Assembly (NCBI GenBank): GCA_023254755.1
Contig: JALRKU010000250.1
Span: 1 to 29,166, forward strand
Origin: Aeromicrobium sp.
GTDB lineage: Bacteria; Actinomycetota; Actinomycetes; Propionibacteriales; Nocardioidaceae
Direction: 5' to 3'
Length of the DNA stretch: 29,166 bases
Shown here in pieces: positions 22,381 to 29,166 of the stretch. The notes beneath the pieces were generated by a model that was not told where the DNA came from, made no database searches, and was given only the letters and a program-made list of their open reading frames with translations. The position numbers were made by a program, and so were the translations under genes. The first letter of the stretch is position 1; each line of letters opens with the position of its first letter.

Positions 22381-22814
22381 ATCGCGAGCCCGTAGATCAG
22401 CGGGACGTAGAACCGCGCTGGCGCGACGTCGTCGTCACGCCGCGACGGTCCCGGATCGTTGAGGAGCCGCAGCTTGCCGATCCGGAGTGCGTCGTGTGGC
22501 TCCGGGAGCACCGGACGCCAACCCTCGAGCTGCGCCGTCACAGCGTCGACGACCGGGTCGATCGCCTCGTTGTCGCCAGCCACGCACGTCACCTGCACGG
22601 TCCACGAGAGGCGCGCTCGATCGCCGCAGAAGCGCGAGTCGACCGGGACGCCGGGCGACGGGTAGATCACCGCGTACGGCAGCACCCGCAGATCGTCAGC
22701 GCTGATCGTCGGCGGGTTCGGTGCCACCTCGCGCAGGTAGACCGTCAGGTTCGCGATCGCGTCCACCCTGTCGCGCACCGCGGCGGTGAGCAGCCGTCGA
22801 GGAACAGAGCTCAT
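22377..22814 (-). CDS. Tail terminator / tail completion protein
   Basis: 145 residues from ATG 22814 (ATGA overlap). Its pattern (an alpha-beta protein with W-T-V-Q-V-T-C and a C-terminal V-P-L-I-Y) and its place right after the HK97 gp10-like gene fit the tail terminator position. Not distinguishable further by eye. Confidence 0.65.
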   Translation of the reverse strand: MSSVPRRLLTAAVRDRVDAIANLTVYLREVAPNPPTISADDLRVLPYAVIYPSPGVPVDSRFCGDRARLSWTVQVTCVAGDNEAIDPVVDAVTAQLEGWRPVLPEPHDALRIGKLRLLNDPGPSRRDDDVAPARFYVPLIYGLAI

Positions 22815-23170
22815 CGCAGCGAGTCCTCACCCGCGTCGCCCAGCGCACGCTGCAAGGCGGGAGCGTGGCGGTCGAACGCCGGACCCAGGTACGGCTGCGG
22901 CGCCATCCTCGACGTGCCCTCCTCGACGTAACCGCCGTAGTGCGCCGTCGGACCGATCACCGCGTCGAGCGCCGCACGGTCGACGTCGGACGAGATCGAG
23001 TTCATGAGGTTGCCGGTGTCGACCGAGACGAGCACCTTGGCCGTCGCCTCGATGTCGTACGCCGTCTTGGCCACCGCGGCGCCAGCCCGCGGCTGCACGT
23101 CAGCGGGTACGCGGGCGAGATCGAACGACAGCTCGCGCACCTCTCGGGTCTCGAACTCGAAGCCGCTCAC
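22811..23170 (-). CDS. HK97 gp10-like head-tail / tail protein
   Basis: 119 residues from GTG 23170 (GTGA overlap). The motif VDTGNLMNSIS, then YGGYVEEGTSRMAPQPYLGPAF, is the hallmark of the HK97 gp10 family, found at the head-tail joining end of the tail. Confidence 0.85.
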   Translation of the reverse strand: MSGFEFETREVRELSFDLARVPADVQPRAGAAVAKTAYDIEATAKVLVSVDTGNLMNSISSDVDRAALDAVIGPTAHYGGYVEEGTSRMAPQPYLGPAFDRHAPALQRALGDAGEDSLR

Positions 23171-23613
23171 GCCGGCTCCTCGATGCAGTACAGGTCGCGC
23201 TCCCACCGCTCGGATCCGATGAGTGCCCGATCGACGACGAGCGTCGCCGCGGTGAGCCGGTCGTCGTTGATCGAGGTGAAGCGGACGACGTGGCCGCGGC
23301 CGATCGTGGCGTCGGAGTCAAGGTCGATGACGACGAGGTACGCGGCCTCGACGTGGGACTCCTCGCCGAAGATCCGAGCCCGGGCGGAGTCGCTGAGCGC
23401 CTGGACGCGCGCGGGCCCCTGGTAGGCGGCTGCGGCCTCGGCCGGGTCGTACGTGAGATCGTCCTTGATCTTCCCGGCTGCGCCACCAGCGGGCGCTGTG
23501 ATCACGCATTCGGCGGTGAGAGTCTTCGCGACGACCGGAGCGTGGGACCGCGACCAGTCAGCCGGGATGACGCGGGTGCCGGGGCGGCCCTGTGCGCGGA
23601 TGGGGCGGGGCAT
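23167..23613 (-). CDS. DUF6093-like head closure protein
   Basis: 148 residues from ATG 23613. Beta-rich, with T-A-E-C-V-I-T, a Y-Q-G-P-A-R-V strand, and A-Y-L-V-V-I-D-L followed by GRGHVVRFTSINDD. This matches DUF6093-type actinophage proteins in the head-closure position between the gp6-like connector and the gp10-like protein. A 4-base gap separates it from the upstream gene. Confidence 0.65.
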   Translation of the reverse strand: MPRPIRAQGRPGTRVIPADWSRSHAPVVAKTLTAECVITAPAGGAAGKIKDDLTYDPAEAAAAYQGPARVQALSDSARARIFGEESHVEAAYLVVIDLDSDATIGRGHVVRFTSINDDRLTAATLVVDRALIGSERWERDLYCIEEPA

Positions 23614-23617
23614 CAGC

Positions 23618-23992
23618 TCACGCCCAGTCGGTCTGGTACGGAGCGAGCTCGGCGCGCCCGTCGGCCTCGATGATCTCGAAGAAGCCCTCGTCCTCGAGGC
23701 TCGCCTCATGCTGGTCGCGCAGCTTCTGCGCCCGAGCACGGAGCGAGTCCGCGACCTTCGCGCCATCGGTCTGCAGGTCCTGGGTGCGCAGCACCTTCGA
23801 CGCGAGCAGCTCGTTGTCGGCATTCGTGTCGATCGCCTGCGCCGCGGCGAGCTTCACGACGCCGCCCTCAAGCCCGAGGAAGACCTCGATCTCCTCGTCC
23901 TGGAACACCGACGTGGTCTCGTCGACGTCGTTCAGCAGCAGCCGCACGGCCGAGATGTCGGGCGCGTTGGCGTGGTCGTAGGTGAACGTCAC
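23618..23992 (-). CDS. Head-tail connector (gp6-like adaptor)
   Basis: 124 residues from GTG 23992, with GAGGAGG about 9 bases upstream. Mostly helical, beginning with VRLLLNDVDETTSVFQDEEI, then a helix bundle. This is the usual shape of gp6/gp15-like adaptors that dock onto the portal. Confidence 0.7.
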   Translation of the reverse strand: MTFTYDHANAPDISAVRLLLNDVDETTSVFQDEEIEVFLGLEGGVVKLAAAQAIDTNADNELLASKVLRTQDLQTDGAKVADSLRARAQKLRDQHEASLEDEGFFEIIEADGRAELAPYQTDWA

Positions 23993-24227
23993 GACAGGGC
24001 CCTCCTCTGGTGGTGGTTGGTGGGGCGCAGGAGAGCCGTGGCGGCGGCCGAAAGGGAGGCGCCGAGCTGCGCCTGGCGTTACCCGCCACGGAACCGCCTG
24101 TCAGACCTTCACGCGCGTGATGAACGCATCTGGCTCGCGCCGCTGGAACGGCTTTCGCGTGTTGACGCCCCAACCACCAGGCCGCCCGGAACTCGCGTGG
24201 GTCCCGGACGGCCCAGAAGCCGTGCCG
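23993..24227. other. Unusual 235-base gap inside the head operon
   Basis: No gene with a normal start was found. GGTGGTTGG (24012-24020) and CCAACCACC (24170-24178) form a 9-bp inverted repeat near its two ends. A minus-strand frame ending at TGA 24103-24101 has coding-like codons (it ends RREPDAFITRVKV) but no ATG, GTG or TTG within the gap. Confidence 0.5.
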
Positions 24228-24404
24228 TCAGCGCCCGTCGACCTTGGAGGTCTTCGGCCGGCCGCCGGTGGGCTTCTTCGCAGGAGCGGGCTTCTGCGCG
24301 GGAGCCTCCGGCGTGGACCCCTGCTGCAGCAGCGTCTTGACGTCCCTGAGGTCGTCGGCGATCTGCTGCAGCAGGAGCTCGCTGGTGGTGACGGGGTTCG
24401 GCAT
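24228..24404 (-). CDS. Small protein downstream of the capsid gene
   Basis: 58 residues from ATG 24404, overlapping the capsid stop by one base. An amphipathic helix (about 8-28, ELLLQQIADDLRDVKTLLQ) is followed by a Pro/Ala/Lys-rich tail (PEAPAQKPAPAKKPTGGRPK). Possibly a head accessory or connector helper. Function unknown. Confidence 0.65.
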   Translation of the reverse strand: MPNPVTTSELLLQQIADDLRDVKTLLQQGSTPEAPAQKPAPAKKPTGGRPKTSKVDGR

Positions 24405-25570
24405 CAGGAGCCGGCGCCCGTCGAGACCGCGGTGGCGATCATGTCGGTGCCGGCGGTGCCGAGCACGTGACGGACGCGGTACTGGATGTCGTCGATGTCG
24501 AACGACCCCTCCTCGGGGGCGATCGAGCCACCGCCGACACGGCTGCCCGTGTCCGCCTTGACCCGGAGGTCCGGCGTCTCGTGGCCGCGCAGCTTGCCCA
24601 GGAACAGGGCCTTGCGCGCGGACGCGGGGTCCGGCACGAGGTACCAGGTCGTGGGGGCCGTCGACGCGCCGTCGAGGACGTCGAGCCAGGGCTCGACCAC
24701 CAGCTGCACCCGTCCGGAGACGTAGTTGTTGCTGATGACCGTCTGGTTGCCGCTGGTCTGGCGGATCTCGAGGGCCTCGAGGATCTTCCGCGCGGTGAAC
24801 TCGAGCGCCGCGGGGACGACGAGCTTGTAGGCGCGGACGACGATCGGTCGGCCCTGCGGGTCGCGGCGCTGCTGGATGGCGTTGAGCGCGGCCTCGAGCG
24901 AGTCGATGGACAGCGCCGGGTTGCCGGCCAGCAGGTTGGACGAGCCGCCCGACCAGGTGTCCGTGTCGGCGTCGTAGGTGCGACCCCACGCCGTCGAGTT
25001 GAACAGGGCACCGTTGGGGCCGTTGCCGTCGGTCAGCAGCGATGCCGCGGCGCGGGCCTCGGTGTCGCGGGCGGCGACGGCGAGGTTCTCCGGCAGGTTG
25101 CGGAGCTCGTCGAGGTCGTCGTTGACCATCGACTCCCACGAGATCGCGAACCGGCCACCGAACTTCGACACCTTGAGGCGGTAGAGCGCCTTCGAGATGT
25201 CGCGTGCCGGGTACTCGGTCAGCTCGGGGACCGGGTCGAGCCCGGCCTTGCCGCCGAGCAGGTCGACCAGGTTCTTCGGCTTGAAGTCCCGGACCGTGGT
25301 GGGGGAGACGTACTGGCTCCACACCGCGGGGATGTCCTCGTAGCGGTCGATGACCTCGCGGTCGAGGACCTGGAAGACGGCCTGCTGGAAGTCGCCGGCG
25401 ACGAGGGCCTCCTGGAAGGCCACCATGCCTCGGCGGGATCCGGCGAACGCGGCGCCGAGGATCTCCTGGGCTTCGGCGATGGCGGACTCGGACAGTCGGA
25501 CTCGGGGTCCGAACGCGGACTCGGTCGCGACGGCCTCGGCCGCGGCGCCGGTCAGGGTCTGGATGGTCAT
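24404..25570 (-). CDS. Major capsid protein (HK97 fold)
   Basis: 388 residues from ATG 25570. The central VSKFGGRFAISWESMVNDDLDELRN pattern is shared with Mu gpT-like/HK97-fold capsids (here about residues 135-160). It is followed by a variable A-domain insertion (NGPNGALFNSTAWGRTYDAD), then VVPAALEFTARKILEA and a C-terminal P-domain strand. Position between decoration and connector genes agrees. It assembles the icosahedral head. Confidence 0.88.
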   Translation of the reverse strand: MTIQTLTGAAAEAVATESAFGPRVRLSESAIAEAQEILGAAFAGSRRGMVAFQEALVAGDFQQAVFQVLDREVIDRYEDIPAVWSQYVSPTTVRDFKPKNLVDLLGGKAGLDPVPELTEYPARDISKALYRLKVSKFGGRFAISWESMVNDDLDELRNLPENLAVAARDTEARAAASLLTDGNGPNGALFNSTAWGRTYDADTDTWSGGSSNLLAGNPALSIDSLEAALNAIQQRRDPQGRPIVVRAYKLVVPAALEFTARKILEALEIRQTSGNQTVISNNYVSGRVQLVVEPWLDVLDGASTAPTTWYLVPDPASARKALFLGKLRGHETPDLRVKADTGSRVGGGSIAPEEGSFDIDDIQYRVRHVLGTAGTDMIATAVSTGAGS

Positions 25571-25584
25571 GTTCGTGGTCCTCC

Positions 25585-25926
25585 TCAGACCCGGGCGATC
25601 TTGACGGTGATGGTCGCGGCGCCGGACGGCTTGGCCTCGAGGGCGTAGCCGAACAGGGTGTTGCCGGACGCGGTGGGCGACAGGGCGTTGCCCGACGTGA
25701 TGTAGACCGGCGCGCCGATGGCGAGCGTGCCGCCGGAGCCGACGGGCAGCTTGTGGGCGCCCTTCGTCCAGACGGTGGCGTAGTTGTCGGGGTTGCCCCC
25801 GGCGCCCTCGGCGGTCTCGGTGACGCCGACGATGGCGCCGACGAGGACGGGAGCGCCGGCCTTGGTGCCGTCGGGGACGGGCAGGGACAGGTGGTCCGCG
25901 TCGCGGAACACTTCGTTGCGAGCCAT
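25585..25926 (-). CDS. Capsid decoration protein (DUF2190-like)
   Basis: 113 residues from ATG 25926. The pattern PDGTKAGAPVLVGAIVGVTE, then AIGAPVYITSGNALSPTASG and FGYALEAK, fits the DUF2190 capsid cement family. It probably stabilises the mature head. Confidence 0.8.
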   Translation of the reverse strand: MARNEVFRDADHLSLPVPDGTKAGAPVLVGAIVGVTETAEGAGGNPDNYATVWTKGAHKLPVGSGGTLAIGAPVYITSGNALSPTASGNTLFGYALEAKPSGAATITVKIARV

Positions 25927-25928
25927 GG

Positions 25929-26375
25929 TCAGGCCTCCTTGGTGGTCTTGCGGCCGAAGATGCCGGCGCGCTGCTGGTCGTTGGCCTCGCGGAGCTCGGC
26001 CTCCTTGGTGTCCTTCACGGACGCGGGCTGGCCGAAGCCGCGGACCGTGCCGGCACCGTCGGACTCCTGGGCCACGGCAGCGGCCTCGGTGACGGCGGTG
26101 CGGAACGCCGCCTCGTCGAAGGCGCCAGTCGACTCGTCGACGTGCTGGGCCGCGCGGGCGGTGAGGCCCTCGACCTGCAGGTCGTCGAAGTCGGCGTCGG
26201 CCTCGGCGATGATGGTCGCGATCCGCGCCTCGCGGGTCTCGCGTCGGGCGGTCTCGAGCTCGGTGCGGGCGGTGTCGCGCTCGGCGATCGCCTCGTCACG
26301 CTCGGACTCCAGCGCGGTGACCCGGCCGGCGTCCGTCTCGAGCTGGCGCAGACGCGCCTCCTCGATCTCGGGCAT
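25929..26375 (-). CDS. Nested scaffold protein (internal start)
   Basis: An in-frame ATG at 26375 is preceded by GAGGAGG with about 5 bases of spacing, one of the better ribosome binding sites in the module, although it lies inside the protease gene. It would give a 148-residue scaffold starting MPEIEEARLRQLE. This is the arrangement of lambda C and Nu3. Confidence 0.65.
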   Translation of the reverse strand: MPEIEEARLRQLETDAGRVTALESERDEAIAERDTARTELETARRETREARIATIIAEADADFDDLQVEGLTARAAQHVDESTGAFDEAAFRTAVTEAAAVAQESDGAGTVRGFGQPASVKDTKEAELREANDQQRAGIFGRKTTKEA

Positions 26376-27203
26376 GGTGTCCTCCTCGGACTGGTTGAGC
26401 CCGGCCGGGATGACCGGGTCGTTCTCAGCCGCCGCGAGGAACGCGGTCGGCTCCTCCCACAGGTCGCGGGAGTAGAGCTGGGGCTGCTCGTCTTCGAGCT
26501 GCGACGCGAACGTCGTCAGGGCCTGCCCGACGGCCGAGGAGAGGCTGATTCGCTCCTCGCGGGTGAGGCGGCCGTCACCGAACATGTCGTCGGCGATGCG
26601 AGTCAGCTCCAGGTGGAGGCGGGACTCGATCCAGTGGCCGACGTTGCGGGCCTCCTCGAGCCGGGCGATCGCGGCCTCCCGGGTGAGGGTGTCGCCGAGG
26701 GCGGCCTCGAGGACCTCGGCGATCCGGCCGCCCCGTCCGGCGTGGGTGACGAAGTCGACCGACGTCGCCTCGACGAGCCGGTCGATGATCTGGCCGCGGC
26801 GGCCGTCCGCCTCGCCCTGCGACACCTCGGCGGAGGCGCGGATCGACACGCCGATCGACTCACGCATCTCGGCCAACGCGGGGGCGTAGGACGAGAACAC
26901 CCGGGCCCGGGCGGTCAGCGCCGTCCCGTTCCAGCTGGCGTCCTCGGTCAGGACGGCGGCGAGGTTCATGAGCGACCCCTCGGGGCGCTCCATGTTCTCG
27001 ACAGCGGTCTGGTGGTCGATGTACATGTGGGTGCCGGCGGGGAACACACCGTCGGTGGCGGCCTGCTCGAGGACGTCGGCGGAGTAGAACCCGGACGACC
27101 CCCAGCCGGGGGTGATCAGGTCGATTCGGAAGACGCCCGGGCGCTCGGCGACGGCGCGAGCGTTGAACGTCTCCAGCGCCTCGGTCACGTTGATCGTGGG
27201 CAT
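25929..27203 (-). CDS. Fused prohead protease and scaffold
   Basis: 424 residues from ATG 27203. The N-terminal part (about 1-190) has the S78-like protease pattern: HMYIDHQTAVENMERPEGSL with the catalytic His, and SIGVSIRASAEV with the likely Ser. A linker follows, then a coiled-coil scaffold (about 277-360, EEARLRQLETDAGRVTALES) and a C-terminus ending FGRKTTKEA. The protease should process the scaffold and capsid during head maturation. A second start at 26375 would give the scaffold alone. Confidence 0.85.
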   Translation of the reverse strand: MPTINVTEALETFNARAVAERPGVFRIDLITPGWGSSGFYSADVLEQAATDGVFPAGTHMYIDHQTAVENMERPEGSLMNLAAVLTEDASWNGTALTARARVFSSYAPALAEMRESIGVSIRASAEVSQGEADGRRGQIIDRLVEATSVDFVTHAGRGGRIAEVLEAALGDTLTREAAIARLEEARNVGHWIESRLHLELTRIADDMFGDGRLTREERISLSSAVGQALTTFASQLEDEQPQLYSRDLWEEPTAFLAAAENDPVIPAGLNQSEEDTMPEIEEARLRQLETDAGRVTALESERDEAIAERDTARTELETARRETREARIATIIAEADADFDDLQVEGLTARAAQHVDESTGAFDEAAFRTAVTEAAAVAQESDGAGTVRGFGQPASVKDTKEAELREANDQQRAGIFGRKTTKEA

Positions 27204-27226
27204 GGCCCTCGACCTCCTGTCAGGGG

Positions 27227-27232
27227 TAGATT
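27227..27232 (+). promoter_or_regulatory. -10 box of the zinc-finger moron
   Basis: TAGATT fits TANNNT and ends 6 bases before ATG 27239, as for the lipoprotein gene. The flanks GGGGTAG and CGGATGG also resemble that site. No good -35 was found. Confidence 0.4.
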
Positions 27233-27238
27233 CGACGG

Positions 27239-27418
27239 ATGGGCCAGGACGACGACAACGTCGGCGTGGGGCCGGAGGAGTGTCCGGGCCACGACTTCAC
27301 GTTCGAGCGGATGGTCCTGGTCAGGGAGCCCGGGCGGATGATCCCGGGACTCGGCATCGAGCACGTGTGCCGCTGGTGTGGGACGCCGGCGTACGAGCCG
27401 TCCCAGCTCGAGCGGTAG
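27239..27418 (+). CDS. Small zinc-finger protein moron
   Basis: 59 residues: an acidic N-terminus (MGQDDD), then C15-P-G-H18 and C44-R-W-C47, a four-ligand CxxH...CxxC metal site, and the ending AYEPSQLER. Short plus-strand gene against the structural operon, 35 bases from the divergent protease start and ending 1 base from the convergent head protein stop. Such proteins occur in actinophages without an established role. It may be a small DNA- or protein-binding regulator. Confidence 0.7.
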   Translation: MGQDDDNVGVGPEECPGHDFTFERMVLVREPGRMIPGLGIEHVCRWCGTPAYEPSQLER

Positions 27419-27419
27419 A

Positions 27420-28454
27420 TCAGGCGGGCGCTGGCGACGGGACCCAGGAGTCGCGCCACCCGTCTGCGGTCCGCTTCGACGCCCACTGGTCCATCGGGTA
27501 GCGGCCCTCGTTCCAGGCCGTCCAGCCACGCTGGCCGAGGACGTCGACCTGCTCGGTCTTCGACAGGCCGTCGAAGTAGTCGACGGCCGACGGCATCAGC
27601 GAATCGGGCTCGTCGATGTCGAACCCGAGGTCGCGCCAGGACTTCGTCTTCGCGACGCGCGCACACCGGCACGACGGGTGGCCCTCGGGCCCGGATTGGT
27701 CGAGGGGGAACTCGCGGCCGTGCATCGACAGGCACGCCCGGCACACGTTCCCGACGAGTGCGCAGGTCCACGTCCACCCGGTCAGCAGGTCGGCGTTCGC
27801 GTCGTCGGCGAGCTGCGCGGCACGGCGGTGCGCGTCGAGCATCTCGGTGCGTGCGATCACGGTGGCGCGATGCAGTCCGCCGTTGAAAGTGACCTCGGTG
27901 TTGCGGACCATCCTGGCGGCGACGGCACGCGGGTTGTCGCCGACCGCGATCCCTCGCACCAGTTCGCGGCGCATGGTCGCGGCGGCCTCGTCGGCGAGCG
28001 GGTAGGTGAGCTTCGTGATCTGCTCAGCGGTCCGGTCGACGATCGCGGCCAGCTGGCGCGGGTCGGTTCGCGACCATGCGGCGACTTCCTGACGAGCTGC
28101 CGCCGGCAGCTGGGACGCGATGATCCGCTCCTGCAGGGAACCGGCGTGGTCGACGATGTCGGCGAGCTGGTCGATGATGTCGGACGCGGTGCCGTCGATC
28201 AGCCCGTCGAGGGTCTGGTGGATCTGCTCGAGCGCGGCCTGCAGCCGGGCGGACCGGATGACGTCAGCGCGTCGAAGGCGACCGTCAGCGGCCTGCAGCA
28301 CCAGTTCGTTGACGGCGAGCTCCAGGTCAGGTCCGATGGTGTCCCAGGCTCGGACCCAGGCGGCGGTAGCGGCACGCTCGTGGCCGTCGACGATCGTGGC
28401 GAGGTAGGACTCGATCTGCGCGGCCAGGCTGCTGGTCGCGTTCGTCCACGCCAC
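27420..28454 (-). CDS. Mu gpF-like head morphogenesis protein
   Basis: 344 residues from GTG 28454. A long helical N-terminal region (about 1-200) is followed by the phage minicapsid domain pattern: ARTEMLDAHRRAAQ, WTWTCALVGNVCRACLSMHGREFPL, GHPSCRC. The C-x-x-C and H-P-x-C-x-C are the usual metal-binding cluster of SPP1 gp7/Mu gpF-like proteins, which bind the portal and help DNA delivery and head assembly. Confidence 0.82.
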   Translation of the reverse strand: MAWTNATSSLAAQIESYLATIVDGHERAATAAWVRAWDTIGPDLELAVNELVLQAADGRLRRADVIRSARLQAALEQIHQTLDGLIDGTASDIIDQLADIVDHAGSLQERIIASQLPAAARQEVAAWSRTDPRQLAAIVDRTAEQITKLTYPLADEAAATMRRELVRGIAVGDNPRAVAARMVRNTEVTFNGGLHRATVIARTEMLDAHRRAAQLADDANADLLTGWTWTCALVGNVCRACLSMHGREFPLDQSGPEGHPSCRCARVAKTKSWRDLGFDIDEPDSLMPSAVDYFDGLSKTEQVDVLGQRGWTAWNEGRYPMDQWASKRTADGWRDSWVPSPAPA

Positions 28455-28457
28455 GCG

Positions 28458-29166
28458 TCAGTCCTCGGCGGGTGGCGCGGCGGTCTGATGCGCACGGAAC
28501 GCGTCCGCGGCAGCCTGCCCGGCACGGTCAGCCTGTGCGCCGGGGTCGGGGCCTACCCAGTTGCCGTCCTGGTCGACGAGGTCGTCCATGACCGAGTCGA
28601 CGTCCTTCACGCCGAGCGCCATCAGGAACAGACGCGCGATGACGGCCGGCGGGACGGTGTTGGAGTCGTCAGCCGCGGTGATCGCCTTGGCGAGCACGTC
28701 GAGGGCGACCTTCTCCAGCGACGGCCAGTCGATGTTGACGGTGCGGTCAGCGTCACCGGCGAGGGTGATGACCTCGCGGCCGTACTCGTCGATCCGGACA
28801 GCGCCGGTCAGCGGACCGCGGGGCGCCTTCACCGCCTGGTCGACGACGTAGTCGAACAGCTGGCGGTCGGCGGCCTCGTGAAGTCGGCGCCGCAGCTGCA
28901 TCTCGTGCTTCATCGGCTCGTCGAGGGTCTCGGCCACCGCGCGAGCACCGGTCTGGCCCGGGTCTGACAGCAGCATGGTGACGGGGATGCCGATGGCGGC
29001 CGCGACCATGCCGGCGAGCGGGCGGCCGGACTCGGCGTCGATCGTGGCGCCGGTCTTCGGGATCGCCTCGAGCGTCGATCCAGCGGTGACGGCGGTCGCT
29101 CCGGCCTGCGATTCGTTCGGCTGCCCCGCGGCGGCGCGGCGCGCCTCGGTGGCCGCGCGGGCCGCC
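28458..29166 (-). CDS. Portal protein, C-terminal part (partial)
   Basis: The frame is open to the right edge of the window, so the N-terminus is missing. 235 residues are visible. LEAIPKTGATIDAESGRPLA, then MVAAAIGIPVTMLLSDPGQTG and AVAETLDEPMKHEM, form the block typical of actinophage portals near the clip/stem region. The portal forms the DNA entry ring at the head vertex. The gene stops 3 bases before the head protein start. Terminase is expected upstream, beyond the window. Confidence 0.88.
   Translation of the reverse strand, partial: AARAATEARRAAAGQPNESQAGATAVTAGSTLEAIPKTGATIDAESGRPLAGMVAAAIGIPVTMLLSDPGQTGARAVAETLDEPMKHEMQLRRRLHEAADRQLFDYVVDQAVKAPRGPLTGAVRIDEYGREVITLAGDADRTVNIDWPSLEKVALDVLAKAITAADDSNTVPPAVIARLFLMALGVKDVDSVMDDLVDQDGNWVGPDPGAQADRAGQAAADAFRAHQTAAPPAED

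Larger units (their letters stand above)
2344..29166. mobile_element. Temperate siphovirus-type prophage (left part, runs off the window)
   Basis: A continuous phage gene set runs from the broken CpaE-like gene to the window edge: small regulatory genes, lysis cassette, tyrosine integrase, tail fibres, tape measure, tail assembly chaperone, major tail protein, connectors, capsid, protease/scaffold, head protein and portal. Almost all of it is on the minus strand with end-to-start overlaps of 1-11 bases. A tape measure of 868 residues implies a long tail of siphovirus type. Structural frames are intact where visible, so it may be a functional lysogen. Terminase, repressor and replication genes should lie to the right. 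Confidence 0.93.

Noticed and set aside
20931..22931. Long plus-strand open frame across the tail genes
   Set aside because: It crosses several well-supported minus-strand genes and the lipoprotein gene, and reads as low-complexity Arg/Gly/Val.
26142..27341. Plus-strand open frame opposite the protease/scaffold gene
   Set aside because: Antisense shadow of a gene with protease motifs and a nested ribosome binding site.
27378..28967. Plus-strand open frame opposite the head and portal genes
   Set aside because: No domain seen; the minus strand has conserved portal and minicapsid motifs.
1..29166. CRISPR array, tRNA, rRNA or insertion sequence
   Set aside because: No regularly spaced repeats, no cloverleaf-like segment and no transposase were seen on reading; a tRNA scan was not possible here.

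Overview
The window is high-GC actinobacterial DNA. About 2.3 kb of host chromosome is followed, to the right edge, by a temperate siphophage-type prophage. The host genes (an excisionase-fold HTH regulator, a CpaB-like SAF protein, a CpaE-like ATPase) and the codon usage fit a Nocardioides/Aeromicrobium-like actinomycete. The genus is a guess from gene content, not from a marker gene.

Host part (1-2349): the N-terminus of a membrane protein on the minus strand, a small protein with two Sm-like beta repeats, an AlpA/BldC-like DNA-binding protein, and a CpaB-like/CpaE-like pair overlapping by 4 bases. The CpaE-like frame stops after 173 codons, just past its P-loop region. Everything to its right is phage, so the prophage appears to sit inside this gene, with attL near 2338-2350.

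Phage left arm (2407-3610): a DUF3263 gene reads inward. A three-gene leftward operon (3347-2651, every junction a 4-base GTGA overlap) starts from a clear promoter. The -35 and -10 boxes of that promoter each lie inside one copy of a 16-bp palindrome of the form TGTAGA-N4-TCTACA. A strong hairpin at 3643-3676 closes the leftward late operon.

Lysis and integration (3708-8302): small membrane proteins, a DUF6527 protein, a two-helix holin candidate, and an endolysin that joins an amidase to a region resembling the endonuclease/exonuclease/phosphatase fold. Upstream lie a collagen-like anchored protein, a TM plus coiled-coil protein, and a tyrosine integrase. Between integrase and tail fibre is an accessory island (8407-11143): a DUF4393/Abi-alpha-like gene, a small basic protein, and a divergent 542-residue HTTM-type membrane protein.

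Structural module (11147-29166, all minus strand, read right to left): portal (cut by the window edge), Mu gpF-like head protein, fused protease/scaffold with a probable nested scaffold start, decoration protein, HK97-fold capsid, head-tail connectors, major tail protein, tail assembly chaperone with an exact CCCAAAA slippery site, tape measure, a distal tail protein carrying an NHL-type propeller, a DUF5047-like protein, and fibre proteins. Two plus-strand morons interrupt it: a lipoprotein (21955-22380) and a 59-residue zinc-finger protein (27239-27418). Each starts 6 bases after a TANNNT box in the short gap beside a structural gene start. Terminase, repressor, replication genes and attR are not in the window. 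I found no tRNA, rRNA, CRISPR array or insertion sequence.
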